In this document: positions 28,265 through 37,765 of the stretch, one piece after another
How positions within the stretch are numbered: the first letter of the stretch is position 1
How the letters are laid out: each line of letters starts with the position of its first letter
NCBI RefSeq assembly: GCF_023284025.1
Contig: NZ_JAKIKR010000012.1
Span: 31,892 to 95,891, forward strand
Direction of reading: 5' to 3'
DNA: 64,000 nucleotides
Origin: Shewanella abyssi
GTDB lineage: Bacteria > Pseudomonadota > Gammaproteobacteria > Enterobacterales > Shewanellaceae
The notes under the pieces: generated by a model
Seen by the model: only the letters and a program-made list of their open reading frames with translations
Told to the model about the DNA's origin: nothing
Database searches by the model: none
Position numbers and translations under genes: made by a program

Positions 28265-28510
28265 GTGAGTTCAGATACTCCAACGCTGACATTAAAGTCA
28301 GGTGAAGAATATATCGAGTTATACAAAGTATTAAAAGTTCAAGGAATGATAAGCGGTGGCGGAGAGGCCAAGCACATTATTTCTGAAGGTAAAGTTACGG
28401 TTAACGGCGAAGTTGAGACCCGTAAACGTAAAAAAGTGATTGCGGGCGAAGTGGTCAGCTTTAATGACGAATCTGTGCAGATTATTGCTGCATCCGCAGA
28501 AAGCGAATAG
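28265..28510 (+). CDS. Small S4-domain RNA-binding protein (YbcJ-like)
   Basis: An 81-residue protein that is almost entirely an S4 domain: LYKVLKVQGMISGGGEAKHI, SEGKVTVNGEVETRKRKKV and GEVVSFND. The group binds structured RNA; in E. coli the YbcJ target is unresolved. It uses a GTG start preceded by AAAGG. It is 9 bases upstream of rraB, so the two are probably cotranscribed, which suits a shared RNA-related role (inference). Confidence 0.85.
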   Translation: MSSDTPTLTLKSGEEYIELYKVLKVQGMISGGGEAKHIISEGKVTVNGEVETRKRKKVIAGEVVSFNDESVQIIAASAESE

Positions 28511-28519
28511 AGGGTTAAT

Positions 28520-28906
28520 ATGCAGTTCCCAGATGATGATAACGGCAAGATGCTCCAAGCGATGGTTGATGCAGGTATCGATTTATCGGTTGCACTCGAT
28601 GTCGACTTTTTCTTGGTCTTTGAAGATCAACGCGATGCGGAGTCAGCAGTTGAAGAGCTTGCTAAGTCAGATCTAGAAGGCGAGATTGAGCTGCTCTTAA
28701 ATGATGACTCAGGTAAGTGGGAAATTATTGTATGCCTCAATATGGTTCCAGCTTATGAGACGATTGTTGAGCAAGAGCTAAACCTGCATGAGTTTGCTCA
28801 AGAGTTTGGCGGCGTCACTGACGGGTGGGGCGTAATGCAGCACCAAGAGGGTGACGACGAGTTTGCTGATGACGATCATGAATGCAGTGCAGACTGTAAG
28901 CACTAA
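28520..28906 (+). CDS. rraB: RraB, regulator of RNase E activity
   Basis: A 128-residue acidic protein: MQFPDDDNGKMLQAMVDAGIDL and the core CLNMVPAYETIVEQELNL match RraB, which binds RNase E and adjusts degradosome composition. The C-terminal tail is acidic with CSADCKH, as in other RraB proteins. AGGG lies upstream. It is followed by a weak hairpin with a T-run. Confidence 0.9.
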   Translation: MQFPDDDNGKMLQAMVDAGIDLSVALDVDFFLVFEDQRDAESAVEELAKSDLEGEIELLLNDDSGKWEIIVCLNMVPAYETIVEQELNLHEFAQEFGGVTDGWGVMQHQEGDDEFADDDHECSADCKH

Positions 28907-28984
28907 TCGATCTGCTGTGTATTTCGATTGATGCCACTGCGTGGCGGTTTCATGGCTAAGACATGAGATGAGAATTATTTGATA

Positions 28985-29012
28985 TTAAGCCGCCATTTGA
29001 GTGGCTTTTTTT
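28985..29012 (+). terminator. Intrinsic terminator of rraB
   Basis: AAGCCGCCA-TTTGAG-TGGCTTTTTTT; a short stem with one bulge. Confidence 0.65.
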
Positions 29013-29127
29013 ATGTCTGTAATTCATCATGGCGGCAAGTTGTTTACATGACGATAACTTGGTTAACATGGGGGCTATTTCCAATTAGATGAGCCGGATA
29101 GGTCAATTGCCACAGAAGGAGAAAAGA

Positions 29128-31092
29128 ATGGCAAGAATGATAAGTTTTGGCACGCCAGTCAATGATGCCGAGCGCTGGGCATTTTCATTGCTCGCAGATG
29201 AATTACCTGAAGATTATATTTTACTAACCAATGTAGAGATCCCCACTAAATCGGGTCAAGCCATGGAAGTTGATGCACTCGTTATTGGTGAGTGGGGCGT
29301 TTATGTCGTTGACGTTAAGGGCTATATTGGCCGATTGGATGCAGGACTACATGCTTGGTCGCTTGATGGCCGTGAAGTTGATAATAGCTTAGCAAAGGCG
29401 AACTATGTCGCTCGTGTATTGGCGGGTAACGTCAAGCATAGGATCCCTGTCGGTGTCTATGCCCCCTGGTGCCAAGGTATGGTGTTTATTACTGGCCGTA
29501 AAGGTGAAGAGATTGAGCTTGAAAAACATCAAGGCTCTTTAAGTATCTACACGCCGAAACAGATTGTGGCGGCGCTAACCAAAGAGTGGGGACTCACTGC
29601 ACCGAGAAAGCATCCAGTCACCAATGCCCAAAAAGAACTGGTACTGGAAACCATTGGGCAGGTGGCTATCGTTGAGCAGCGAAATAACAAGATCCAAGAT
29701 TTCACCAAGCTCAAATGCCTGTTTATTCAAAGTGGATTAGAGGTCTGGCAAGCCGAATATAATCCAGGTGAGTGGACCGCTCCCTGGCTGTTAAAAGTAT
29801 TAATCCCCACTCAGTTCGACGATAGTAGCCAATCTGAAGCCCATGAAACCCAACTTAGAACCGAGTTTCAACGCCTACAAGCATTATCTGGCTGCAGTGG
29901 TGTGCCATATTGCGCACCGTTAATACAAGATGGGGAGCAACTCGTGTTGCCTATCCGCATGCCGCGTGGCGTGCCGCTCAATGTGCTCGAGTCGGAGCAA
30001 ATGACCACTTATCAGCTGTTAGAAATACTGCGCCGAAGTGTATCGGGCTTGCAGCAGATCCATCGTCGTGGCTATACGGTCAGTGGCTGGACCAGTAACT
30101 GTATTTTTGTCTCTGACATGGGCGATGTCGAATTTATTGATATCAAAGATACATTAAGCGTTAGCAATGATATCAAAGCCTATGCGCAAGGCTTCTTAGC
30201 AATCGCAGAACAAACTAAGCAACCTCGTGTTTTTCAATGGTATCGCGCCGCTATAGCGGGTGAAACCAATGATTTGGATGCACTGCGCTGCGACCTTTCT
30301 GCATTGATCGACCAAGGTGTTTGCGATACGGTGCCTGAAAGAATAGAGTTAACTAAAGGCGCTGTCATTGATCATCATTTTGAGTTGCTGCAATTTATAG
30401 CGGCCACCCAAACCAGTCAGTTTTGGCGTGCGAAACACTTGCAAGGGCAGTATCAGTGCGGCGTATCGATTTATAGTGGTGTTGAAGCCAACTGGCCAAC
30501 GTTAAGCAATACTTATCGCAGTCTGGCGAAACTTTTTCATCCTCATATCGAAAAGGTACTCGCCTTTGGGCAATTGCCACAAACTGAAGAGCTGTTTATT
30601 GCCAGAGCATGGGAGTACGGCGTCTCTATTGATGAGTTACCAGCAATAGAAATGGGTCAACCGATGAAATGGTTTACTCAGTTACTTACTGGTCTGCAAT
30701 ACATGCATCAAATGGATATTTACCATGGTGCTATTTGTCCAAAGAACATCATCTGTAACCCTAATAAGGCAATTTTGGTTAATTTTGGCATAGGCCTCGA
30801 TATTGCCGCCAGTCATTACGCCAGCCAATATGCTGATCCAACGCTGTGGGATGTTGAAGGGCAGGCTGAGAAGGATCTCTATGGATTAGTGGCAAGCTTT
30901 GTTGATGCCTTAGCGCCAGAAAGTGCTAAAGGTGACTTAGGGCAAGCAGATATTATCCAGGCACTAACAGCATTCGATCGTGAATGGTTTGGCGAGGCAC
31001 TGTTTGATGCTTGCCTTAAAGTGCTCCGGTTTGAACTTGCTGTGGAACCTGGCCTGAGTTACTTAGCGCTGTTTGACTTAGCAGAGCCATAA
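29128..31092 (+). CDS. NERD-domain protein with two pseudokinase-like domains
   Basis: A 654-residue protein. Residues about 10-140 form a NERD (nuclease-related) domain, with EVDALVIGEWGVYVVDVKGY containing the E/D..(V)-K core of this PD-(D/E)XK-like fold. Two regions then resemble protein kinases: about 180-385 and 400-640. In the second, HGAICPKN replaces HRDLKPEN and VNFGIG replaces the DFG segment, so the catalytic and metal-binding Asp residues are gone; the first (TVSGWTSNCIFV, VEFIDIKD) is also degenerate. Function unknown; NERD-kinase proteins occur in defence systems, but no partner genes are here. AAGGAG supports 29128, not the ATG at 29089. Confidence 0.75.
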   Translation: MARMISFGTPVNDAERWAFSLLADELPEDYILLTNVEIPTKSGQAMEVDALVIGEWGVYVVDVKGYIGRLDAGLHAWSLDGREVDNSLAKANYVARVLAGNVKHRIPVGVYAPWCQGMVFITGRKGEEIELEKHQGSLSIYTPKQIVAALTKEWGLTAPRKHPVTNAQKELVLETIGQVAIVEQRNNKIQDFTKLKCLFIQSGLEVWQAEYNPGEWTAPWLLKVLIPTQFDDSSQSEAHETQLRTEFQRLQALSGCSGVPYCAPLIQDGEQLVLPIRMPRGVPLNVLESEQMTTYQLLEILRRSVSGLQQIHRRGYTVSGWTSNCIFVSDMGDVEFIDIKDTLSVSNDIKAYAQGFLAIAEQTKQPRVFQWYRAAIAGETNDLDALRCDLSALIDQGVCDTVPERIELTKGAVIDHHFELLQFIAATQTSQFWRAKHLQGQYQCGVSIYSGVEANWPTLSNTYRSLAKLFHPHIEKVLAFGQLPQTEELFIARAWEYGVSIDELPAIEMGQPMKWFTQLLTGLQYMHQMDIYHGAICPKNIICNPNKAILVNFGIGLDIAASHYASQYADPTLWDVEGQAEKDLYGLVASFVDALAPESAKGDLGQADIIQALTAFDREWFGEALFDACLKVLRFELAVEPGLSYLALFDLAEP

Positions 31093-31110
31093 GTCGATTA
31101 AATAGCACAT

Positions 31111-32004
31111 CTATGACGTCTCTCTATAGGGGCTAAATAGTTCGAGTAACCAATCAATATAAGATTGTACCTTTAACGATAGGTTGCTCGATTTAGGTGT
31201 TAAGAGATAATAGCTGTAAGGACTAGTGAACTTCGCTTCAAAGGGGATCACTAGTTTTCCTGTTTTAAGCTCATCTTCAATAAAGAATCGTGGAATAAGT
31301 GCCACCCCCATTCCACTCGCAGCCGCTTGGCTCAGCATGTAAAAGTGTTCTACACCAAATTTATTTTCTGTTGTCAGTTTTATACCCACATCTTCAGCCC
31401 AAAGCTGCCAAAGATCAGGGCGTGTCGTATGCTTAAGCAGTGTCATTTGGTTGATTGATTCCAATGACGTTAGCTGTCGGCTTAATTCTGGCGAACACAC
31501 CAGACAAAGATCTTCATCCATCAACTTCATTACATTGACCCCTTTTGGCACTGAGGTGGCGCTTCGCACTGCGATGTCATATTTGGCGTTGTTGAAATCA
31601 ACCTCAAAGTCGCCAATGGATAGATCAACATAAAGATGGGGAAATCGAGATTTAAACTCCTCCATACGTGGAATGAGCCAACTAATGGTCAAGCTAGGAA
31701 GCACGTTGATGGACAGGGTTTGCGTGCGTAGTGGATGATCAATTAAGTCAGCGGTGGCGTTATTGATCGTCTGTAATGCTGATTGGACATTAATAAAGTA
31801 TCTTTCACCCTCATCGGTGAGTTTTAGGCTTCGGTGTTGGCGCACAAAAAGTGGCGTAGCCAGATACTCTTCTAATATTCTAACCTGCTTGCTGATAGCG
31901 CCATGAGTCACAAATAGTTCTTTACTAGCAAGAGTAAAACTCAATAATCGAGCCGCTGCTTCAAAAGCGCGTAGCGGATTAAGTGGCGGAAGATGAGCGT
32001 ACAT
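31111..32004 (-). CDS. LysR-type transcriptional regulator (GcvA-like)
   Basis: A 297-residue LysR regulator. The N-terminal winged helix is LNPLRAFEAAARLLSFTLAS, then AISKQVRILEEYL and PLFVRQHRSLKLTDEG, a spacing seen in the GcvA subgroup; residues about 95-295 form the effector domain. It diverges from the TSUP gene 130 bases away, which is the likely target. Effector unknown. Confidence 0.85.
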   Translation of the reverse strand: MYAHLPPLNPLRAFEAAARLLSFTLASKELFVTHGAISKQVRILEEYLATPLFVRQHRSLKLTDEGERYFINVQSALQTINNATADLIDHPLRTQTLSINVLPSLTISWLIPRMEEFKSRFPHLYVDLSIGDFEVDFNNAKYDIAVRSATSVPKGVNVMKLMDEDLCLVCSPELSRQLTSLESINQMTLLKHTTRPDLWQLWAEDVGIKLTTENKFGVEHFYMLSQAAASGMGVALIPRFFIEDELKTGKLVIPFEAKFTSPYSYYLLTPKSSNLSLKVQSYIDWLLELFSPYRETS

Positions 32005-32137
32005 GAGTGATGCCTTGTTGGTTTTAGTCCCAGTTTACGTGTGAGTTTATCTCACGCAGGGAATACCATAACTCCTTTGTGTTTTAACTGCAAACCTCGT
32101 TTAATAGCGTTACTTTACTTATTAAGCTGTAGCCCAA

Positions 32138-32917
32138 ATGACAATTGAACTTACCATAGAGCTTATCGCTCTGTTATTTTTCGTGGCAGTAGTTGCCGGC
32201 TTTATCGATGCCATTGCAGGTGGCGGTGGCTTGCTTACCATTCCTGCGCTTATGTGGGCGGGTCTACCCCCTACAGCGGCACTTGCCACCAATAAATTAC
32301 AAGCCTGTGGTGGTAGTTTCTTTGCCAGTCTGTATTTTGTTCGTAAAGGTCTGGTTAATTTGGCTGATATGAAGCTCAGCATAGCTTGCGCCTTTGTGGG
32401 TGCGGCGTTAGGCACAATTGCGGTGCAGATGATAGACACTGCCTTTCTTGAGGTTATGCTGCCGTTTCTTATTTTGGGGATTGGCGCTTACTTTCTGTTT
32501 TCGAAAAAAATCAGTGAAGAGGATAAGCACCAGGTGTTCACACCTGCGGTATTTGCTTTTACGGCGGCGTTAGGCGTTGGTTTCTATGACGGCTTCTTCG
32601 GTCCTGGGACCGGCAGTTTTTTTGCTTTGGCGTTTGTATCTCTGGCGGGTTATGGACTCGCTAAAGCGACTGCTCATGCCAAGGTATTAAACTTTTCCAC
32701 CAACATAGCATCGCTAACTTTCTTTGCTATTGGTGGAAAAGTCTTTTGGATGCTTGGCGCAATAATGCTTGTTGGACAAGCGATAGGCGCAACGTTAGGT
32801 TCACGCCTAGTCGTCACCAAAGGCACTAAAATAATCAAGCCTTTGGTGGTGACCATGTCGATCGCCATGAGTGTGAAGCTACTGTCTGCACAGTATGATC
32901 TTTTCTTTTGGATGTAA
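32138..32917 (+). CDS. TSUP (TauE/SafE) family membrane transporter
   Basis: A 259-residue membrane protein with the paired TSUP signatures GFIDAIAGGGGLLTIPAL and GFYDGFFGPGTGSFF. It is paralogous to the one at 7422, but with a different second half, so not a recent duplicate. It is divergent from the LysR gene and directly followed in the same frame by a thioesterase remnant. Export of a sulfonate or sulfite-like anion is the family role; the substrate is unknown. Confidence 0.85.
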   Translation: MTIELTIELIALLFFVAVVAGFIDAIAGGGGLLTIPALMWAGLPPTAALATNKLQACGGSFFASLYFVRKGLVNLADMKLSIACAFVGAALGTIAVQMIDTAFLEVMLPFLILGIGAYFLFSKKISEEDKHQVFTPAVFAFTAALGVGFYDGFFGPGTGSFFALAFVSLAGYGLAKATAHAKVLNFSTNIASLTFFAIGGKVFWMLGAIMLVGQAIGATLGSRLVVTKGTKIIKPLVVTMSIAMSVKLLSAQYDLFFWM

Positions 32918-33253
32918 TTTGATTGCCATCGATGCAATGATATTCAGCAACATTTAAGACCGGGTGGAACGGTATCTGGTCCAGTGTTAATGGAGATGGC
33001 AGATGCTGCGCTATATGTGGCAATCTTGAGCGAAATTGGTCTAGTGGCACTGGCTGTAACAACGAACCTGAATATCAATTTCCTACGTAAGCCTTCGTCT
33101 GAAAGTGATGTCATTGCAAAATGTAAACTCATCAAGGTTGGAAAGTCATTAATTATTGGCGATGTAAACCTATATTCTGATGGTTTTCCAGAGCCAGTAG
33201 CCCATGCAGTGGGAACGTATGCCATCCCACCTAGCCGTAAAGCTAATAGTTGA
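32918..33253 (+). pseudogene. PaaI-type hotdog thioesterase, N-terminally truncated
   Basis: The frame beginning directly after the TSUP stop reads RPGGTVSGPVLMEMADAAL, then VALAVTTNLNINFLRKP, then VAHAVGTYAIPP, all strongly typical of bacterial PaaI/YbgC-like acyl-CoA thioesterases. Intact relatives have about 40 more N-terminal residues; here the frame meets the TSUP stop codon and no ATG precedes RPGGT. A GTG at 32984 could make a shortened protein, but it would lack the first part of the hotdog fold. A remnant is most likely. Confidence 0.65.
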
Positions 33254-33277
33254 TAGCAACACAAGTTTGCGCTCTAT

Positions 33278-33817
33278 TTAATAATCAAACGTACCACGTA
33301 TAGGGTAATTGTTGTTAGGATCGCGGATCCAATTAAGTCCATTCGCTAGGGCACCTAACTCAGGACGAACAAACGGGTTATTTGATATATCGACCACATG
33401 TAACTTGCCATGCTCGTTAACCACAAATAAACCAGGCTCAGCAAAGTTATGATCTGTCTCTTGCTCTGAACGTGGCAGAGAGATATACACGCCAAGCGTT
33501 TTCATCTGTGCTTCACTCAAGCCATAGGCGATAGGGAAACTGATATTAAGCTGGGTTAAATGGGTTTCTAACTGAGGTTTTGAGTCCGCAGAGACCGCGA
33601 GGATCTCCACTCCAGCCTCAGAAAATGCCTGTTTAAAACCTTCAAGAGCATTAAGGTAGCGCGTACACAGCGGGCAATGCTTACCTCGGTAGACAAACAC
33701 GGCCTGCCAGTTTGCATCGCCTTGTGGTTTACCTAAGGTGACAGTTGATCCATCTAACAGCGTAGCCTCTATCGCAGGAAATTTATCGCCAGCCTTAAGT
33801 TTGTTTGAACTTGCCAT
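33278..33817 (-). CDS. AhpC/TSA-family peroxiredoxin-like protein
   Basis: A 179-residue cytoplasmic redoxin. FVYRGKHCPLCTRYL holds a CxxC (Cys48, Cys51) at the position of the peroxidatic cysteine; ILAVSADSKPQLETHL and the following strands complete the thioredoxin-like fold. The usual peroxiredoxin PxxxT/SxxC motif is altered, so it may act as a thiol oxidoreductase rather than a peroxidase. It is divergent from the LysR gene at 33980. Confidence 0.78.
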   Translation of the reverse strand: MASSNKLKAGDKFPAIEATLLDGSTVTLGKPQGDANWQAVFVYRGKHCPLCTRYLNALEGFKQAFSEAGVEILAVSADSKPQLETHLTQLNISFPIAYGLSEAQMKTLGVYISLPRSEQETDHNFAEPGLFVVNEHGKLHVVDISNNPFVRPELGALANGLNWIRDPNNNYPIRGTFDY

Positions 33818-33979
33818 AATTATTCTCTTTCACGTGAAAAATTCATACTAGGAACTATAGGTATTAGTCAGTGACTAAACAACCAGTTACCTTTTAGTAA
33901 CCTTGCTAAAAATAGTATCTTTAGTAAATTACTTTTGCTATAAATGTGGGTAATAAGCTGTACTAGGCGAGAGAGTTGA

Positions 33980-34861
33980 ATGTTAACCCGTTCTGATGAT
34001 TTAGAGATTTTACTTACCGTTGTGGACTGTGGCGGCTTTTCAGCGGCGGCAGATGCATTAGATATTCAAGTTGCGCGCGTGTCACGGGCCGTGAGTAAAG
34101 TAGAAAAGCAACTTGGTGTATCGATCCTCAATCGCACGACGCGGCGTGTTGAGCTCACCGATGAAGGTCGTCAATTTGTTGAAGCTATACGTATTGGCTT
34201 ACAGCAGATGCAGCAAGCGGAAGAGGAACTCATCTCTCGCGGGGAGTTACCCCAAGGGCGTTTACGTGTCGATGCGGCCAGTCCGTTTGTGTTTCATCAG
34301 TTGGTGCCACTGATGCAAGGATTTAATCAAGCCTATCCGGATATCCAGCTTGAGCTCACCTCTAACGAAGGCTTTGTCGATCTATTAGAAAAGAAGACCG
34401 ATGTTGCCATTCGGATAGGTCGGTTAACTGATTCAACACTGCATGCCCGCCCACTAGGAAAAAGCCTACTCTATATTGTCGCATCACCGGAATACCTGTC
34501 TCGCAGAGGCTTTCCTAGGCAGGTAAGTGATCTCACCAGTCACGATACCATCGGATTTTCTGGCCCCAAAGTACTGAATCAGTGGCCGCTTAAAGGTTTT
34601 GAAGCGATAACGCCTACCTTTGCCTCCAGTAATGGAGAAACGGTTCGGCAACTGGTTTTAGCCGGCAATGGCATCGCCTGCTTATCAGGCTTTATGGTGA
34701 AAAAAGATCTCGAAGAGGGGCGATTAGTGCCACTGCTAGAGCCTGAAAAGCTCATCAATACCGGCAGGGAGCAGATCAATGCGGTATTTTATCGCTCCTC
34801 CTCGGTTGCCAAGCGTATTTCGGCATTTATTGATTTTATCCAGCCTAAGCTCTCACTATAG
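33980..34861 (+). CDS. LysR-type transcriptional regulator
   Basis: A 293-residue LysR regulator: the winged helix LLTVVDCGGFSAAADALDIQ, then VSRAVSKVEKQLGVSILNRT and a C-terminal periplasmic-binding-protein-like effector domain. It lies between the peroxiredoxin-like gene (divergent) and two old-yellow-enzyme genes (same strand, about 120 bases downstream), so electrophile or redox-responsive control of both is a reasonable inference. Confidence 0.85.
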   Translation: MLTRSDDLEILLTVVDCGGFSAAADALDIQVARVSRAVSKVEKQLGVSILNRTTRRVELTDEGRQFVEAIRIGLQQMQQAEEELISRGELPQGRLRVDAASPFVFHQLVPLMQGFNQAYPDIQLELTSNEGFVDLLEKKTDVAIRIGRLTDSTLHARPLGKSLLYIVASPEYLSRRGFPRQVSDLTSHDTIGFSGPKVLNQWPLKGFEAITPTFASSNGETVRQLVLAGNGIACLSGFMVKKDLEEGRLVPLLEPEKLINTGREQINAVFYRSSSVAKRISAFIDFIQPKLSL

Positions 34862-34982
34862 TTTTACCAGTCCACTTCTACCTTTATTTTTGCAAATTTG
34901 ACAATAATCATTTGTTGTTTTTGCTATAAATGCTTGTGATATTACTTGGTAATATGCCCTCAACTTATTGAGAGGGCACATC

Positions 34983-36086
34983 ATGACCACTTCACTGTTT
35001 CAGCCGATTCAACTCGGCAATATCTCCCTTAAAAATCGTATTGTTATGCCACCAATGACGCGCTCTCGCGCTAGCCAACCTGGTGATCTGGCTAACGATA
35101 TGATGGCAACTTACTATGCACAGCGTTCTACTGCGGGCTTAATTGTTTCTGAAGGCACACAGATCTCCTCCATGGGTAAAGGTTATGCCTGGACGCCGGG
35201 GATCTACACGCCGGAGCAGATCATTGGCTGGAAGAAAGTCACCGATGCCGTACATGCTAAAGGCGGCGTCATTTTCGCTCAGCTCTGGCATGTGGGACGT
35301 GTGACCCATCCTGATAATATCGGTGGTCCGCAGCCTATATCTTCATCGGCGATACAAGCCGAAAACGTCAAGGTTTTCATCGATAACGGCACCAGCGAGC
35401 CAGGCTTTGTTGCAGCAGCTAAGCCAAGAGCGATGACAGTGATTGAGATTGCACAGGTGGTTGAGCAGTACCGCCAAGCTGCGCTAAATGCAATTGAAGC
35501 GGGTTTTGATGGTATCGAACTCCATGCTGCCAACGGATATCTCATTAATCAGTTTATCGATTCAGAGGCCAATAACCGCACCGATGAGTATGGTGGCAGC
35601 TTAGAAAATCGTCTGCGTTTTCTCGACGAGGTGGTTGGAGCTATGGTCGATGCTATCGGCTCTGAACGCGTCGGCGCTCGCTTAGCGCCGCTGACCACAC
35701 TCAATGGCACCGTCGATGCTAATCCTATCGAGACTTACACTGCAGCGGCTGCGCTGTTGAATACCCATAACATTGTCTATCTGCATATTGCAGAAGTTGA
35801 CTGGGACGATGCACCTGATACGCCACTCTCTTTTAAGCAAGCGCTGAGAGAAGCATATCAAGGGGTATTGATCTACGCAGGTCGCTATAATGCTGAAAAA
35901 GCTGAGCAGGCGATTGATGCAGGTTTAGCCGACATGATTGGTTTCGGTCGACCATTTGTGGCAAACCCAGATCTGCCAAACCGTATTAAAAATGGTTACC
36001 CATTAGCTGAGCACGTTGCAGAGACACTCTTTGGTGGCGATGAGCAAGGCTTAACCGATTACCCCGTTTATCAAGTTGAGGTTTAA
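34983..36086 (+). CDS. Old yellow enzyme family NADH:flavin oxidoreductase (NemA-like)
   Basis: A 367-residue FMN protein with a TIM barrel. LFQPIQLGNISLKNRIVMPP is the classic N-terminus; HAANGYLINQF supplies the His/Asn substrate pair, and GFGRPFVANPDLPNR is the phosphate-binding end. It reduces activated alkenes such as N-ethylmaleimide or nitro compounds. ATG 34983 is preferred to TTG 34968. It overlaps the next gene by one base, so the two form an operon. Confidence 0.9.
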   Translation: MTTSLFQPIQLGNISLKNRIVMPPMTRSRASQPGDLANDMMATYYAQRSTAGLIVSEGTQISSMGKGYAWTPGIYTPEQIIGWKKVTDAVHAKGGVIFAQLWHVGRVTHPDNIGGPQPISSSAIQAENVKVFIDNGTSEPGFVAAAKPRAMTVIEIAQVVEQYRQAALNAIEAGFDGIELHAANGYLINQFIDSEANNRTDEYGGSLENRLRFLDEVVGAMVDAIGSERVGARLAPLTTLNGTVDANPIETYTAAAALLNTHNIVYLHIAEVDWDDAPDTPLSFKQALREAYQGVLIYAGRYNAEKAEQAIDAGLADMIGFGRPFVANPDLPNRIKNGYPLAEHVAETLFGGDEQGLTDYPVYQVEV

Positions 36087-37177
36087 TGATGATTTTTGAA
36101 GCGATAAGCAATAGCTTACTTAAGGCAAAAAACCGTATCGCGATGGCGCCAATGACGCGCTCGCGTACCACTCAGCCTGGTGATGTGCCTAATGATATGA
36201 TGGCAACTTATTATAAGCAGCGCGCCAATGCAGGCATAGTGGTGACTGAAGGGGCACCAATATCCGCAGTAGGCCGCGGTTATTCGATGACACCAGGAAT
36301 CTATACACAAGCACATATTGATGGTTGGAAAAAAGTCACAAGAGCGATTCATGACGAAGGTAGTAAAACATTTATCCAACTTTGGCATGTCGGTCGCCGT
36401 AGCCATTCGAGTATTTCCGGCTCGCAGCCGTTGGCACCTTCGGCGATAAAAGTGCCGGACCAAGTCTTTGGTCCATTGGAAGATGGCTATGGCATGATTG
36501 AAACCGAGCAGCCAAGAGCCATGAGCCCGCAAGACATTGAAGATACCATTGCAGATTTCGTCCAAGCCGCTAAAAATGCCATGGAAGCGGGTTTCGATGG
36601 GGTTGAGATCCACGCCGCTCACGGTTACCTGTTTGATACTTTCATGCGTTTAGAGAGTAATCAGCGTGATGATCAATACGGTGGTAGCCAAGAAAATCGC
36701 ATGCGCTTCATGCTAGAGACGCTTCAAGCGGTTGCAGATGAGATAGGCGGCGATAAAGTGGCTGTGCGAGTGTCACCTCATGTGATTGAAGGTTTCGCCG
36801 ATGAAGACGGCGAAATTATCGAACTCATGCTAAAAGCGCTTGAGGAAATGGCAGCGATGGGTTTGGCTTATGTCCACTTTTCAGAGAACATCTCACGTCA
36901 TGTTGAAGTGCCAGAGTCGTTCCGCCAACAGGTAAGGGCTGTTTATCCCAACCCCATCATGGTTGCTGGTAAGTTAACCAAAGAGAGCGCGCACCTTCTA
37001 CTTGAGAACAGGTATGCCGATCTCGTGGCATTTGGTACCCTTTATGTGACCAACCCTGATTTAGTCGCTCGCTTTAAAAACAATTGGCCGCTCGCTCAGT
37101 TTGATGCCGATGCTCGTTTGACTCTTTACGGTGGTGGCGAGAAGGGCTATATCGATTACCCTGAATATCAAGCATAA
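36086..37177 (+). CDS. Second old yellow enzyme family NADH:flavin oxidoreductase
   Basis: A 363-residue protein, related to its upstream neighbour but divergent. It lacks the first residues (FEAISNSLLKAKNRIAMAPM) and has HAAHGYLFDTF, so the substrate-binding pair is His/His instead of His/Asn, a difference found among OYE subclasses and expected to alter substrate range. The stop/start overlap TAATG links it to the upstream gene. Confidence 0.88.
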   Translation: MMIFEAISNSLLKAKNRIAMAPMTRSRTTQPGDVPNDMMATYYKQRANAGIVVTEGAPISAVGRGYSMTPGIYTQAHIDGWKKVTRAIHDEGSKTFIQLWHVGRRSHSSISGSQPLAPSAIKVPDQVFGPLEDGYGMIETEQPRAMSPQDIEDTIADFVQAAKNAMEAGFDGVEIHAAHGYLFDTFMRLESNQRDDQYGGSQENRMRFMLETLQAVADEIGGDKVAVRVSPHVIEGFADEDGEIIELMLKALEEMAAMGLAYVHFSENISRHVEVPESFRQQVRAVYPNPIMVAGKLTKESAHLLLENRYADLVAFGTLYVTNPDLVARFKNNWPLAQFDADARLTLYGGGEKGYIDYPEYQA

Positions 37178-37198
37178 GGTGCATACTTGCCTTAAAGC

Positions 37199-37229
37199 CC
37201 AAAGGTTCAGATAGCTTGGTAACCTTTGG
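37199..37229 (+). terminator. Hairpin after the OYE operon
   Basis: Perfect 10-bp stem CCCAAAGGTT / AACCTTTGGG with no strong T-run; it could terminate or stabilise the transcript. Confidence 0.5.
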
Positions 37230-37263
37230 GTACTTACTTTAGCTACCATAGTGCAGATATTAA

Positions 37264-37530
37264 AAATCTAATACCTCACCATCTTGGGGGATCAGGACTT
37301 TGTCACTGAGCCCTCGCGCTTTCAATGAGCTACGCAGTGTTTGACGATCACCCGGGCAGTGATTAAGGGCTTCCATATGCTTGGCGATAGCCTTACCCGG
37401 AGAGAGGGTGATAAACTGCATCACTTCATTGGTTGGCTAAGTAACGGCTGGTCAACATCTATCTGGGTTTGTCCGGCAGCGACTACAGGGATAGTGCTTG
37501 CGACGAGTCACAAAAGTGGTTGCACATAAG
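37264..37530 (-). pseudogene. MBL-fold metallohydrolase, C-terminal remnant
   Basis: The minus strand reads SPGKAIAKHMEALNHC, then LSDKVLIPQDGEVLDF and a stop, the usual end of a group of metallo-beta-lactamase-fold hydrolases. Upstream, PVVAAGQTQIDVDQPLLSQ continues in another frame, so at least one frameshift is present, and the metal-binding HxHxDH part is absent. Confidence 0.55.
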
Positions 37531-37765
37531 GTCGTTCATTCACATCTGACCCAAAAGATATGGAAAATGTCTTGAGATGCAGGGAGCATCTCTGACCTTG
37601 GATTGTGACATCCGTAAATTCATTTACAGCACCTGCTGCAAGCAATTAATACCAATTAAGCTTTGGTACTTAGCTAAACAACCAAATAACAAACCTGCCA
37701 AATGAACCCACTAACAGCTACTTGAAACTTGCTAGCAGGAAAGTAACCTTTATTCGTGGCGCTGA

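Larger units (their letters stand above)
37178..37765. other. Intergenic region with metallo-beta-lactamase remnant
   Basis: About 590 bases: first a terminator-like hairpin, then a minus-strand metallohydrolase remnant, then about 230 bases with no recognisable feature up to avtA. Confidence 0.5.
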
